The position numbers and the translations under genes are program-made. Below, piece by piece: positions 1 to 8,873 of a stretch of 64,000 nucleotides of DNA (the first letter of the stretch is position 1; the number at the start of each line of letters is the position of its first letter). Under the pieces are notes generated by a model. That model saw nothing but the letters and a program-made list of their open reading frames with translations. It did not search any database and was not told the origin of the DNA. Source of the stretch: Atopobiaceae bacterium (GTDB taxonomy: Bacteria > Actinomycetota > Coriobacteriia > Coriobacteriales > Atopobiaceae); the NCBI GenBank assembly GCA_017533825.1, contig JAFWIE010000012.1:39424-103423 (forward strand), written 5' to 3'.

Positions 1-706
1 AAATCATCTGGCCAAGCGACGCGTAGGGGGGCTGGGAGCCAATACCGAGGTACGAGAGACCCGCCTCAGAGAGCACCGCATTGTTGAAGCCGATCATGAC
101 GTTGGACATGATGACGCCGCTCACGTTGGGCAGGATGTGGACAAAGATCACGCGCGCGTCACGCACGCCCATGAGTCGCGCATTCTTCACATAGTCCAGA
201 TGCTTGCAGCGTATGACCTCGCTACGGGCGACGCGGATGAAGCTGGGAACGAACGCGATGCCAAGCGCCCACATCACGTTGAGGGTGCTCGAGCCAAACA
301 ACGAGACGATCACCAGAGCGAGCAGCACGGTCGGGAATGCAAAGAGGCCGTCCGTCACGCGCATCACGACCTCGTCGACGATGCCGCCATAGTAGCCCGT
401 CACGGCGCCGACGAGGATTCCGAAGCCCGCTCCGATGGCCATCGTGCCGAGTGCGACCAAGAAGGTGATGCGACTGCCGTACATCACGCGCGAGAGGATG
501 TCGCGCCCCATCTTGTCGGTACCGAGCAGGTGCGCTGCCGAAACGCCTTGCAAGCGATCGGGGCTCATGGCCGTGGGCTCGTAGGGCATCCAGACCATTC
601 CGATGACGATGAGCGTAATCACCGCCAACATGATGAGAGCGCCGGCACAGAAGAGCCGGGGGTTGGGTATGCGGGCAAGAAGGGAACGGGTGCGGGTAGT
701 TGCCAT
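1..706 (-). CDS. ABC transporter permease, DppC/OppC type (3' end off the window)
   Basis: This is the second permease of the peptide/nickel-type ABC importer and runs off the left edge, so about 235 residues are visible. The start ATG lies 9 nt after the stop of the upstream permease gene. A first membrane helix sits near residues 21-41. The motif GTDKMGRDILSRV around residue 70 is the usual GTDxxGRD of DppC/OppC proteins. Near the edge the reading frame shows EAGLSYLGIG followed by QPP, which is the EAA loop that contacts the ATPase subunit. The family is normally about 280-300 residues, so 50 or so residues and probably the ATPase genes lie outside the window. The substrate (peptide, nickel or other) cannot be read from the permease. 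Confidence 0.9.
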   Translation of the reverse strand, partial: MATTRTRSLLARIPNPRLFCAGALIMLAVITLIVIGMVWMPYEPTAMSPDRLQGVSAAHLLGTDKMGRDILSRVMYGSRITFLVALGTMAIGAGFGILVGAVTGYYGGIVDEVVMRVTDGLFAFPTVLLALVIVSLFGSSTLNVMWALGIAFVPSFIRVARSEVIRCKHLDYVKNARLMGVRDARVIFVHILPNVSGVIMSNVMIGFNNAVLSEAGLSYLGIGSQPPYASLGQMI

Positions 707-715
707 GGCGCTCAC

Positions 716-1657
716 TCACTCCTCGTCGATTCGGGGGTCGAGCACCTTGTAGAGGATGTCGACGAGCAGGTTCACAAAGATGATGAACACGGCGATGAGC
801 ATCACGGTGGCGAGCACCACGGGATAGTCGCGGTTGCCAATGGACGCAAGCAGGATGCTCGAGATGCCGGGGATGTTGAAGACGCGCTCAACCACGAGCG
901 ACCCGGCAAGCATTGTGCCCAGGCTCATGCCCAAAAACGTCAGCGCGGGCAGGAAGGCGTTCTTGAGCAGGTGGCCGTACAGCACGCCGTTCGTATTGTT
1001 GCCACGGCTGTAGGCGGTGCGGGCGTAGTTCTTGCCCGCCTCCTCGAGGAGTGACCCGCGCAAGAGCTTGGCAAGCTGTGCCGCACGAGGCAGCGCGATG
1101 GCCACGGCAGGAAAGACGAGGTATCCCAGGAAGCGCGGGACGCTTGTCTCGTACGAGACGTAGCCTCCCGGCGTGAAGAGGTGCAGCCCCATGCCAAACG
1201 CCCAGCTAATCAGGATGCCCGCAAAGAACGGCGGGATCGCCATGATGATCTGGTTCGCGACCATGACGGCGCGATCAATCGGAGACCCCGCATGCTTCGC
1301 GCAAGCGATTCCCATCGGAAGCCCGATGGCGCACATGAGCACGAACGACATCGCCGCAAGCGCAAACGTCACGGGGACCTTGGCAGAAAGTAGCGACGAC
1401 ACAGACTGGTGGTACACGTAGGAGACACCAGCATCGCCGCGCGCGAAGGCCGTAAGCCACATGAGGTAGCGCGCGGGCAGGGGCTGGTCGAGGCCAAGCT
1501 CGGCGCGAAGGGCTGCGAGGCGCTCGGGCGTAGCTCCCGTACCCAAGATGTGGGTGGCGGGATCGCCGGAGATGAGCTGAAACGCCACAAACAGCAACAA
1601 GCTCACCACCAGGAGGGTGGCGAGCGTGGTCGCAGTCTTCTTGAGCACGTATCGCAT
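716..1657 (-). CDS. ABC transporter permease, DppB/OppB type
   Basis: A 313-residue inner-membrane permease pairing with the DppC-type permease downstream. I chose the ATG giving MRYVLKKTATTLATLLVV because the open frame extends upstream only into the solute-binding gene, and residues 9-30 then form the first helix. Family hallmarks are GDPATHILG near residue 31 followed by the conserved LGLDQPLPARY, and a C-terminal EAA region with VVERVFNIPGI. Length fits DppB/OppB (about 305-340). It starts 19 nt after the solute-binding protein gene and ends 9 nt before the next permease, so the three form one operon read leftward. Function is import of oligopeptides or a nickel-type ligand; the exact ligand is not determinable here. 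Confidence 0.92.
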   Translation of the reverse strand: MRYVLKKTATTLATLLVVSLLLFVAFQLISGDPATHILGTGATPERLAALRAELGLDQPLPARYLMWLTAFARGDAGVSYVYHQSVSSLLSAKVPVTFALAAMSFVLMCAIGLPMGIACAKHAGSPIDRAVMVANQIIMAIPPFFAGILISWAFGMGLHLFTPGGYVSYETSVPRFLGYLVFPAVAIALPRAAQLAKLLRGSLLEEAGKNYARTAYSRGNNTNGVLYGHLLKNAFLPALTFLGMSLGTMLAGSLVVERVFNIPGISSILLASIGNRDYPVVLATVMLIAVFIIFVNLLVDILYKVLDPRIDEE

Positions 1658-1676
1658 GGCGCTGGGTGGCGAAGCT

Positions 1677-3209
1677 CTACTCGGACGGCTGAATGGTGGC
1701 GAGGTTCTGCGCGTAGAGCGGATAGAACTCGTAGCCTGTGAAGCGCTTGGCGAGCGCGACGAAGCTTGGCAGATCCTGGATGTAGACGCTCGCACACTCC
1801 TCCGCGAGGATGCGCTCGCACTCCTTGTACAGCTCGGTCTTCTCGTCGTCATCAATTGCCGCGCGGGCCTTCGCATAGGCCTTATCGTAGGCAGCGCTCG
1901 AGAAGTTCACGAAGTTGTTGTCGGCATCGCTCGCGAAGCGGGAGAGCATGGACGGCGCGTTGAGTGCGCTTGCATCCACGCCTACGACCGTTCCCTCGAA
2001 CTTCCTGCCGGTATATACGTCGGAGAGCCAGCTCGACCATTCAATCTGCTGGATGTCGACGGTGACGTCGATGGCCGCGAGTTGCTCCTTGAGCACCTCG
2101 GCAGTCTCGATGTGCTGCGGATGCGCATTCGAGACCTGAATCGTGAAGCTGAATCCGTCCTTGAGGCCCGCCTCGTCGAGCAGCTTACGGGCACGTTCGA
2201 CGTCTTGGTTGTAGACGTCGTTGAGCTCGGGCATGAAGTACTTGGCGAAGGCCGGATACATGCTGGACCCAACCTCTGCACCCTTGCCGCCAGAGACGTA
2301 GTCCATGATCTGCTGCGGGTCGATGGCATAGGCAAGCGCCTGACGGACGCGCACATCGTCAAATGGCTTCTCCGCGTTGTTGAGATAGAGCGCCTGCACG
2401 AGGTTCATGCCCCCTTCATAGATGGTGAAGGCATCCTCGGAAAGCTGCGAGAGCTGGGCCTCGGGCAACCTGTAGAAGAGGTCAAGCGATCCACCAGCCA
2501 GTTCCATGCCGATGGAGTCGGTATTGGTGGTCACCTTAAAGATGACGGTCCGTATGTATGCCGTGCCCTCGGCGTCCCAATAGTCGTCGAACTTCTCGAG
2601 CACGACCTTCTCGAGCGGCGAGCGCGAGGAGAACTTGTATGGGCCGCAACCCACGGGATCGGCCTCGAGGTCCGCCACCGAGGCAGGCGTGATGCCGATG
2701 GCGAAGTACGCCAAGAAGTCCGTATCGGGCTCCTTGAGTACGACGTCGACGTGCGATTCGTCCACGACGTCGACGTGATCGACGGCGGCGAAGGCAGAGA
2801 CCAGCGAGCCACCCGTTGTCGAGTCGCGATACCGCTCGATGGAGTACTTGACGTCCTCGGGCGTGACTACCTCGCCATTGTGGAACTTGACGCCCTCCCG
2901 CAGCGTGAACGAGTAGGTGGTGCCATCGGACGAGACGCTCACGTCCGAGGCGACCGCGGGATTGAGGTTGCCCTCGACGTCCGGCTTGACGAGGCCGTCA
3001 TACACGTTGAAGAGGAGCTCGCGCGTGGCGGCGGACTCCGCCTTGATGGGGTCCATCGAGTCGATGTCCTGCGTCATTCCGCAGGTGAGGGTATCGGTAT
3101 CGCCAGATGTTCCACCCTGAGCGCCTCCCTGGTCGGAGCCACAGGTAGCGAGACCCACTGCGGAGAGCGCGGATAGAGAGAGGAATGACTTGCGTGTGAT
3201 GTTGCTCAT
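1677..3209 (-). CDS. Extracellular solute-binding lipoprotein, family 5 (DppA/OppA type)
   Basis: A 510-residue family 5 solute-binding protein that captures ligand outside the cell and hands it to the two permeases encoded next. The start chosen gives MSNITRKSFLSLSALSAVG, a typical signal peptide, with GGAAAG 9 nt upstream; an upstream in-frame start exists but would destroy the signal. The probable lipidated Cys is in GLATCGSDQGG; threonine just before Cys is unusual for a lipobox, which prefers G, A or S. Conserved family segments include LREGVKFHNGEVVTPEDVKYS near residue 105 and VRQALAYAIDPQQI near residue 290. First gene of the importer operon, so it likely carries the promoter and is the most abundant product. 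Ligand specificity cannot be assigned from sequence alone. Confidence 0.92.
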   Translation of the reverse strand: MSNITRKSFLSLSALSAVGLATCGSDQGGAQGGTSGDTDTLTCGMTQDIDSMDPIKAESAATRELLFNVYDGLVKPDVEGNLNPAVASDVSVSSDGTTYSFTLREGVKFHNGEVVTPEDVKYSIERYRDSTTGGSLVSAFAAVDHVDVVDESHVDVVLKEPDTDFLAYFAIGITPASVADLEADPVGCGPYKFSSRSPLEKVVLEKFDDYWDAEGTAYIRTVIFKVTTNTDSIGMELAGGSLDLFYRLPEAQLSQLSEDAFTIYEGGMNLVQALYLNNAEKPFDDVRVRQALAYAIDPQQIMDYVSGGKGAEVGSSMYPAFAKYFMPELNDVYNQDVERARKLLDEAGLKDGFSFTIQVSNAHPQHIETAEVLKEQLAAIDVTVDIQQIEWSSWLSDVYTGRKFEGTVVGVDASALNAPSMLSRFASDADNNFVNFSSAAYDKAYAKARAAIDDDEKTELYKECERILAEECASVYIQDLPSFVALAKRFTGYEFYPLYAQNLATIQPSE

Positions 3210-3331
3210 AGGACCAGCTTTCCTATAGTACGGCTCCTTTGTGCCCGTCGCGCATTGTACTCCTCGCCGCCGAGCATCTCCTACGCTCAGCATCCAATAC
3301 GGATACAATCACCGCAAGCGCAGGCCCTGCT

Positions 3332-4147
3332 TCAGAAGAGCTCCCACATGGCGACGGCGGACGCCGCGGCGACGTTGAGCGAATCGGTGCCGTGCGCCAT
3401 GGGAATGATAACACTTGCGTCACATCCCTCGATGACCTCAGATGTGAGCCCCGGCCCCTCAGCCCCCAAGAAGAGTGCCACCTTGCCGTTGGGACCCGCA
3501 AGCCCCCGGGCATCCCGCAAAGAGACGGCGTCATCGCTGAGGGCAAGCGCGAGGCGAATGAACCCCGCCTCTCCCAGTGCCCTCACCGATTCTCCTGGCC
3601 ATGGACGCGGGGCAAACGTCCAAGGCAGCCGGAAGACGTTGCCCATGGAGACGCGCACCGCCCGTCGGCACAGGGGGTCGGCACAGGTCGGGGCGACCAC
3701 GACCGCATCGGCACCGAGCGCTGCCGCGTTACGAAATGCCGCCCCCACGTTCGAGGCGTCCGTGAGCCCCTCGAGCACCACGACGCGGCACGCATTTGCG
3801 AGTAGAGCCGCGAGGTCCGGATTGACCGGCCGGCGCATCGCACAGAGTGCGCCACGAGTCACGCGATACCCCGTCAGACGCTCCGCCTCCTCCGGGGTGA
3901 GCACATACACTGGCACGTCATCACGCACGCCAGCGAGCACGTCTTCCATCGCGCTCAGCTTCTTTTCGCTCAGGAGGAATGCCAGCGGCTCAATCCCTTC
4001 CTCCAACGCGACGCGAATCGCAATCTCGGATTCGGCGACCAAGACGCCTCGACCGGGATCGACCCGGTTTCGGAGCTGGTGGTTCGTCAGATTGGTAAAT
4101 ACGTCAAGCCGAGCATCGTCGGCATCGGGCACTCGTATGGTTGTCAT
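3332..4147 (-). CDS. TrmH/SpoU family RNA 2'-O-methyltransferase
   Basis: A 271-residue SPOUT methyltransferase that would transfer methyl from S-adenosylmethionine to a ribose 2'-hydroxyl of rRNA or tRNA. The three SpoU motifs are visible in order: GLTDASNVGAAFRNA near residue 125, LFLGAEGPGL near 215, and IPMAHGTDSLNVAAASA near 245, which together make the knotted cofactor site. The N-terminal 100 residues resemble the substrate-binding domain of rRNA methylases (VAESEIAIRVALEEGIEPLA). The ATG at 4147 has AAGGG about 11 nt upstream and removes an unlikely 28-residue extension. It is divergent from the L,D-transpeptidase gene and separated from the importer by about 120 nt. Whether it is a 23S rRNA RlmB-like enzyme or a tRNA enzyme is unresolved. 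Confidence 0.9.
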   Translation of the reverse strand: MTTIRVPDADDARLDVFTNLTNHQLRNRVDPGRGVLVAESEIAIRVALEEGIEPLAFLLSEKKLSAMEDVLAGVRDDVPVYVLTPEEAERLTGYRVTRGALCAMRRPVNPDLAALLANACRVVVLEGLTDASNVGAAFRNAAALGADAVVVAPTCADPLCRRAVRVSMGNVFRLPWTFAPRPWPGESVRALGEAGFIRLALALSDDAVSLRDARGLAGPNGKVALFLGAEGPGLTSEVIEGCDASVIIPMAHGTDSLNVAAASAVAMWELF

Positions 4148-4254
4148 GAACGCAAAACCCTTGTCTCTGTTAGACTCCCCTTTGGGGTAATATACCGCTT
4201 GCACTAAAAAACATGCCGCTCGCAATTGCACGAGACGCTATGAAGGGTGTGGTT

Positions 4255-6312
4255 ATGACCACAGACGAACAGACGAATACAGACAACGGGCTCGACGACA
4301 CCAATGTATCGCTCGAGGGGCGCATGGCAGAAGACACCTTTGCAGAAAACGACACAGACTTTGACGACCTTGGAGCTACGGGCATACTGAATCGCGACGC
4401 GTTGAATCAGCAGCTTGGCGGGTTCGATGCCCAGACCGAGGACGAGGTCGGCGGACAAGTCCCCGAAGATGCTCCTGCAGAAGCACATTCCACGAGCACC
4501 AACGAAGACACGCCTTCGGTCATCCTGCCGAACGTCGCGGAAAGCGGCGACGACAATGATACCGAAGAGACGTCACACACGGATGGGATGTCCAGCGACG
4601 GGATTGACGAAACGCCGTCCGCCGATCCGGACGCGACCGTCCTTTACGACATGACACCATCCACTCCTGCGATAGAGCGCACGCCGCAGGCGTCCAGGGT
4701 CCCGTCACTACGTGACGACCTTCTCTCGCTTCCCAGCTTCGACGACGTCCCCGAAGTCGACACGGATTCCATCGGATATACCGACGACCAGACATACGAT
4801 TACTCATCCGAGGAGGAAGGCTCCTACGAGGAGGATGTCCCCGAAGAGCAGTCCGAAGTACCAGCCATCGAAGTGCCGAACGAGAAGCCCAAGCTCTTTG
4901 CCAAAGGCACCAAGAGCCGTCGCGCGCTCAAAGTAGTGGGCATCGTCTCGGGGTCGCTTCTCGTCATCTATGGCATCGGTGGCTTGTTCTTTACCTCCCA
5001 CTTCATGCCCAACACGAGGGTCAACGGCGAGGACGTCTCTTTGATGTCGGTCGATGACCTCGCATCGCATGTCACCGAACTCGGTGCCGCATACCAGAAC
5101 CACGTGGTGGGAGACGGCATCGACATCACCATTGCCGCGCCCGACATTCACCTGAGCTATGACGGCACCGCGTACGGACTCGAGGCCTCCACACAGATCG
5201 ATCCTTGGAAGTGGCCAGCAAAGATCTTTGGCCAGCACGACCTCCACGCGAGCACCGGCATCACCTTTGATGAGGCACAGCTCGAGGCCATCGTCGGTGC
5301 GGCCGTCGACGGCATAAACATCGGCGCGCAGCCTCCCACCAACGCCACCATGGCCTTCGACGAGGCGCAGCAGGCCTTCGTGCCCGTGCCGGATGCGCTG
5401 GGGACGATGGTCGACCGCAGCAACACGATTGAGGCAGTCGCCCAGGGCATTCGCACCTTGCAGAGCGAAGTGAACCTTGGCGACGCCGAGCTCACGCAGC
5501 CCATTGTACGCGTCGACGACGAGCGACTCGCCGCGGTCATCGAGCGGGCAAACAAGCTGCTTCAGGCAAGCATTCCCATGCGTATCGCCGGTCGCGATGC
5601 CGGTGCCATCGACGTCAACCTCATGAAGCACTGGTTCACCACCAATGAGAACTGCGACCTCGTCGTGAACGTCAACAACGTGAAGGATTGGGCGCAGGGA
5701 GACCTCTCCAAGCAGTTCGACACCGTGGGCACCGAGCGCAAGTACACGCGTCCGGACGGCAAGGAGGTCACCGTCACCGGCGGCGACTATGGATGGAACC
5801 TCGACGGTGAGGCACTGGCAAATCTCATCGCCGCCAACCTGCAGTCCGACAACACCTCCCCTATCGATGTGCCCATGAAGGCCACCGCCGTCGAGTGGAA
5901 CCCCGGCGGTGCAGACTGGGGCAAGCGCTACATCGACGTGGACATGACCGAGCAATACGTGCGCGTCTACGACGAGAACTCCCAGATCGTGCTGGAGACC
6001 CCGTGCGTCACGGGCATTCCCTACCACGCAACCGACGAGGGCGTGTACAGCATCTTCGAGCATACGTCCAACATGACGCTTGTCGGCCTCGATTACAACG
6101 GCGACGGCAAGCCCGACTACGAGACGCCCGTCAGCTACTGGATGCCCTTCAACGGCGGACAAGGTCTGCATGACGCCTACTGGCGCTATGGCTTCGGCGG
6201 CGACATCTGGCAGTATGATGGCAGCCACGGATGCGTCAACCTGCCCAGCGATGCCGCAGCGCAGCTCTTTGATTGGAGTCACGTGGGTGACGTCGTGGTG
6301 GTCCACTGGTAG
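4255..6312 (+). CDS. Membrane-anchored L,D-transpeptidase with long acidic cytoplasmic tail
   Basis: A 685-residue enzyme predicted to form 3-3 peptidoglycan cross-links or attach ligands to the wall. Start at 4255 is favoured by AAGGGTG 8 nt upstream over the ATG at 4213. Residues 1-220 are strongly acidic, low complexity and cytoplasmic; residues about 226-249 form one membrane helix; then come PG_binding_4-like domains beginning TRVNGEDVSLMSVDDL; the C-terminus is a YkuD catalytic domain with SHGCVNLP, where His658 and Cys660 are the catalytic pair. Actinobacterial and Firmicute relatives usually carry a much shorter N-terminal tail, so the approximately 220-residue acidic region is notable. 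The gene is monocistronic: it has a strong terminator just after it and is divergent from the methylase gene. Confidence 0.92.
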   Translation: MTTDEQTNTDNGLDDTNVSLEGRMAEDTFAENDTDFDDLGATGILNRDALNQQLGGFDAQTEDEVGGQVPEDAPAEAHSTSTNEDTPSVILPNVAESGDDNDTEETSHTDGMSSDGIDETPSADPDATVLYDMTPSTPAIERTPQASRVPSLRDDLLSLPSFDDVPEVDTDSIGYTDDQTYDYSSEEEGSYEEDVPEEQSEVPAIEVPNEKPKLFAKGTKSRRALKVVGIVSGSLLVIYGIGGLFFTSHFMPNTRVNGEDVSLMSVDDLASHVTELGAAYQNHVVGDGIDITIAAPDIHLSYDGTAYGLEASTQIDPWKWPAKIFGQHDLHASTGITFDEAQLEAIVGAAVDGINIGAQPPTNATMAFDEAQQAFVPVPDALGTMVDRSNTIEAVAQGIRTLQSEVNLGDAELTQPIVRVDDERLAAVIERANKLLQASIPMRIAGRDAGAIDVNLMKHWFTTNENCDLVVNVNNVKDWAQGDLSKQFDTVGTERKYTRPDGKEVTVTGGDYGWNLDGEALANLIAANLQSDNTSPIDVPMKATAVEWNPGGADWGKRYIDVDMTEQYVRVYDENSQIVLETPCVTGIPYHATDEGVYSIFEHTSNMTLVGLDYNGDGKPDYETPVSYWMPFNGGQGLHDAYWRYGFGGDIWQYDGSHGCVNLPSDAAAQLFDWSHVGDVVVVHW

Positions 6313-6334
6313 GACTCACACAGCAGAGCAAACG

Positions 6335-6367
6335 AAAGGGGCCGTCCCTCGGGGCGGCCCCTTTTTT
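6335..6367 (+). terminator. Rho-independent terminator of the L,D-transpeptidase gene
   Basis: AAAGGGGCCG pairs with CGGCCCCTTT around a short CCC/GGG extension and loop, followed by a run of six T residues. It begins 22 nt after the stop codon. Confidence 0.93.
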
Positions 6368-6381
6368 GTCCACATGGAATC

Positions 6382-6448
6382 GTGACACACAGAGGACAGT
6401 CCCCTCCGCGGCATCTTGCCTCGGAGGGGACTGTCCTCTGTGTGTCAC
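6382..6448. repeat. Perfect 27-bp inverted repeat (hairpin element)
   Basis: Positions 6382-6408 and 6422-6448 are exact reverse complements with a 13-nt loop. The arm contains GAGGACAGTCCCCTCCG. It lies between convergent genes right after a conventional terminator, so it is not needed for termination on the plus strand. A related element with the GGGGACAGTCCCC core is at 14864-14942, suggesting a dispersed palindromic repeat of the REP type. Confidence 0.9.
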
Positions 6449-6457
6449 CCTAACGCT

Positions 6458-7954
6458 CTAGCGGCGACGCTTCTGCTTGCCCTTCTTCTTGGGACGGGCC
6501 CTACGCTGCTGGCGGTTGCCCGCACCAGCACCTCCCGGCATCCCGCCACCCGCGGCTGCCGAACGCGCGAGCTTGTTTGCCTCGGCCGGATCCACGCCCA
6601 TATTGCGCATCATGTCGGCCATGCCACGGCCCATCTGGCGGCTGCCGCCCATCGCCATGCCGCGCAGCGAGCCCATCATCTTGTCCATCTGTTCCCACTG
6701 CTTGATGAGGTTGTTGACCTCCTGCACCGTGCGACCAGAGCCTGCGGCGATGCGCTTGCGGCGTTGGCCATTGATGATGCGCGGGCGGGCACGCTCCTCC
6801 TTGGTCATCGAGTGAATCATCGCCTCGATGGGAATGAGCTGATCGTCGGAGATGTCGCGGCCGCTCTGGGCAATGGCGCGATCCACACCCGGAATCATGC
6901 CGGCGAGCTTGCGCAAGCCGCCCATCTTGCGCAGCTGAGCGAACTGCGCAAGCATGTCGTCCATCGTAAAGCCCTCCATGAGCATACGCTCTGCATCGGC
7001 AAGGCTCTTCTCGTCAGAGAGCTTCTCTGCCTGCTCGATGATGCCCACGACGTCGCCCATGCCCAAGATGCGTCGTGCCATGCGGTCGGGATGGAACACC
7101 TCGAGCGAGTCGGGCTTCTCGCCCTGGCTCACGAACATGATGGGCTTGCCGGTGACCTCGCGCACGGAAAGTGCACCGCCGCCACGCGCGTCGCCATCGA
7201 GCTTGGACATGATGACGCCGTCGAAGTCCATGCGATTGTTGAACTCAGTGACCACGCTCACGATGTCCTGGCCCGTCATGGCGTCCACAACCATCAGGAT
7301 CTGGTCAGGCTTCACGGCATCGCGGATGTCCACGGCCTCCTGCATCATGACCTCGTCGATCTGCAGGCGGCCAGCGGTGTCCACGATCACGACATCGCAG
7401 TTGCGCATCTTGGCGACGCTCTCGACTGCCTCGCGCGCGATAGCCACGGCATCCTTGCCGTCGCCACGCCACACGGGGGCGTCGACTTCCTTGCCCAAGG
7501 TCTCCAACTGGTCCGCTGCCGCAGGACGGTGCACGTCGCATGCGGCCAGCAAGGGCCTGCGGCCCTCCTTCTTGAGAAGATAGGCGAGCTTCGCGGCAGC
7601 CGTCGTCTTGCCCGAGCCCTGCAGACCAACGAGCATGATCACGTTGGGCTTGCGCGTGGCGGGCAGCTGGAGCTCGGCGTCCGTCGACCCGAGAAGCTTC
7701 ACGAGCTCATCGAGAACGATGCGCACGACGTTCTGCGTGGGGTTGAGCGAGCTCAGAATCTCGCCCTCGAGACATTGCTCGCGGCATCGTGCCACAAACG
7801 CCCTCACGACCTTGAAGTTGACGTCTGCCTCCAGGAGGGCCAGACGAATCTCGCGCATGGCGACGTTGATGTCGTCCTCCGTCAGGCGTCCCTTGCCGCG
7901 GAGCTTGTCGAAGGTGTCTTGCAGACGATCAGAAAGGCTGCCAAACACTGCCAT
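6458..7954 (-). CDS. ffh: Signal recognition particle protein Ffh
   Basis: The SRP54 GTPase that binds signal sequences of nascent membrane proteins together with 4.5S RNA and docks to FtsY. 498 residues: N domain to about residue 95; G domain with GLQGSGKTTAAAKLA near residue 108, DTAGRLQIDE near 190 and TKLDGDARGG near 246 (SKLDG here); methionine-rich M domain from about 300 with GMAMGGSRQMGRGMADMMRNMG. It ends in a very basic PKKKGKQKRRR tail and is about 50 residues longer than the typical 450. It starts 16 nt after ftsY, so both targeting GTPases come from one transcript. No SRP RNA gene was recognised in the window. Confidence 0.98.
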   Translation of the reverse strand: MAVFGSLSDRLQDTFDKLRGKGRLTEDDINVAMREIRLALLEADVNFKVVRAFVARCREQCLEGEILSSLNPTQNVVRIVLDELVKLLGSTDAELQLPATRKPNVIMLVGLQGSGKTTAAAKLAYLLKKEGRRPLLAACDVHRPAAADQLETLGKEVDAPVWRGDGKDAVAIAREAVESVAKMRNCDVVIVDTAGRLQIDEVMMQEAVDIRDAVKPDQILMVVDAMTGQDIVSVVTEFNNRMDFDGVIMSKLDGDARGGGALSVREVTGKPIMFVSQGEKPDSLEVFHPDRMARRILGMGDVVGIIEQAEKLSDEKSLADAERMLMEGFTMDDMLAQFAQLRKMGGLRKLAGMIPGVDRAIAQSGRDISDDQLIPIEAMIHSMTKEERARPRIINGQRRKRIAAGSGRTVQEVNNLIKQWEQMDKMMGSLRGMAMGGSRQMGRGMADMMRNMGVDPAEANKLARSAAAGGGMPGGAGAGNRQQRRARPKKKGKQKRRR

Positions 7955-7970
7955 AGCCTATTTCCTCCCT

Positions 7971-8873
7971 CTATGCGCCCACGAGTGCGCGGGCAAAGTC
8001 CATTGCGTTGAACTGCTGTAGGTCCTCGATGCTCTCGCCCACGCCGATGCGCAGGATCGGGAGCTTGAGGTCGTGCGATATTGCCACGGCGATGCCACCC
8101 TTAGCAGTGCCATCGAGCTTGGTGATGATGAGTCCGTCCAGATCGAGCGCGTCGTTGAACTCCTTGGCTTGCGAGAGCCCGTTCTGCCCCGTCGTCGCGT
8201 CGATGACAAGCACGACGAACACCTTGCAGGTGGCGCGCTTGCGCGTGACGCGCACGACCTTCCCCAGCTCGTTCATGAGGTCTGCGGAGGTGTGCAGTCG
8301 TCCCGCCGTATCGATGAGGGTGAGCTGCGCGCCGATCTGTTCTCCACGCTCGAGCACTTCGTAGCACACGCTGGCGGGGTCGGCCCCACGCTCGCGGGTG
8401 ACCATCTCGATGCCGGCACGCTCGGCCCATACGTCGAGTTGTTCGATGGCAGCCGCACGGAAGGTGTCCGCCCCACCGATAAGGCACTTGACGCCCTGCT
8501 TGTGGGCGACATTGGCCAGCTTGCCGACGGTCGTCGTCTTTCCCGCACCATTTATGCCCACGAAGAGCACGCATGAGGGCAGGTACACAAAGGGATCCCA
8601 CGTTTTGGGCGTGAACTCCTTGGCAATGCGGTTCGCCAGCGCCTCGCGAATCTGCTCGGGCCGTGTGAGGCCCTCGCGCGCTGCCTGCTCACGGAGGTCG
8701 TCAGCCACCTGGAAGGCGACCTCGGCACCCATGTCTGCCATGACAAGCGTGTCCTCGAGGTCCTCCCAAAATGCGTCATCCACCTCGCCGCCGAGGTAGA
8801 AGATCTCGTTCATGGTTTGTCGCGAACGAGCGAGCCCGTCCTTAAGTCGGTCGAAGAGAGCCATCTTAGGCAT
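7971..8873 (-). CDS. ftsY: Signal recognition particle receptor FtsY
   Basis: The membrane-associated SRP receptor GTPase, partner of Ffh. About 300 residues with only the NG domains: GINGAGKTTTVGKLA near residue 105, DTAGRLHTSADLMNE near 190, TKLDGTAKGG near 250. It lacks the long acidic A domain of Proteobacterial FtsY, as is usual in Gram-positives. I favour the ATG at 8873, which overlaps the smc stop by 8 nt and has GGAAGGGTGGTGG just upstream; an ATG at 8864 is a possible alternative. Translation is therefore probably coupled to smc. Confidence 0.97.
   Translation of the reverse strand: MPKMALFDRLKDGLARSRQTMNEIFYLGGEVDDAFWEDLEDTLVMADMGAEVAFQVADDLREQAAREGLTRPEQIREALANRIAKEFTPKTWDPFVYLPSCVLFVGINGAGKTTTVGKLANVAHKQGVKCLIGGADTFRAAAIEQLDVWAERAGIEMVTRERGADPASVCYEVLERGEQIGAQLTLIDTAGRLHTSADLMNELGKVVRVTRKRATCKVFVVLVIDATTGQNGLSQAKEFNDALDLDGLIITKLDGTAKGGIAVAISHDLKLPILRIGVGESIEDLQQFNAMDFARALVGA

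Noticed and set aside
137..1054. Long plus-strand open frame opposite the permease genes
   Set aside because: Its product is His/Asp/Arg-rich low complexity, it is the complement of well-supported permease genes, and it lacks a ribosome site.
4804..6306. 500-codon minus-strand frame opposite the L,D-transpeptidase gene
   Set aside because: Antisense shadow of a GC-rich gene with intact catalytic motif; no homology sense in its translation.
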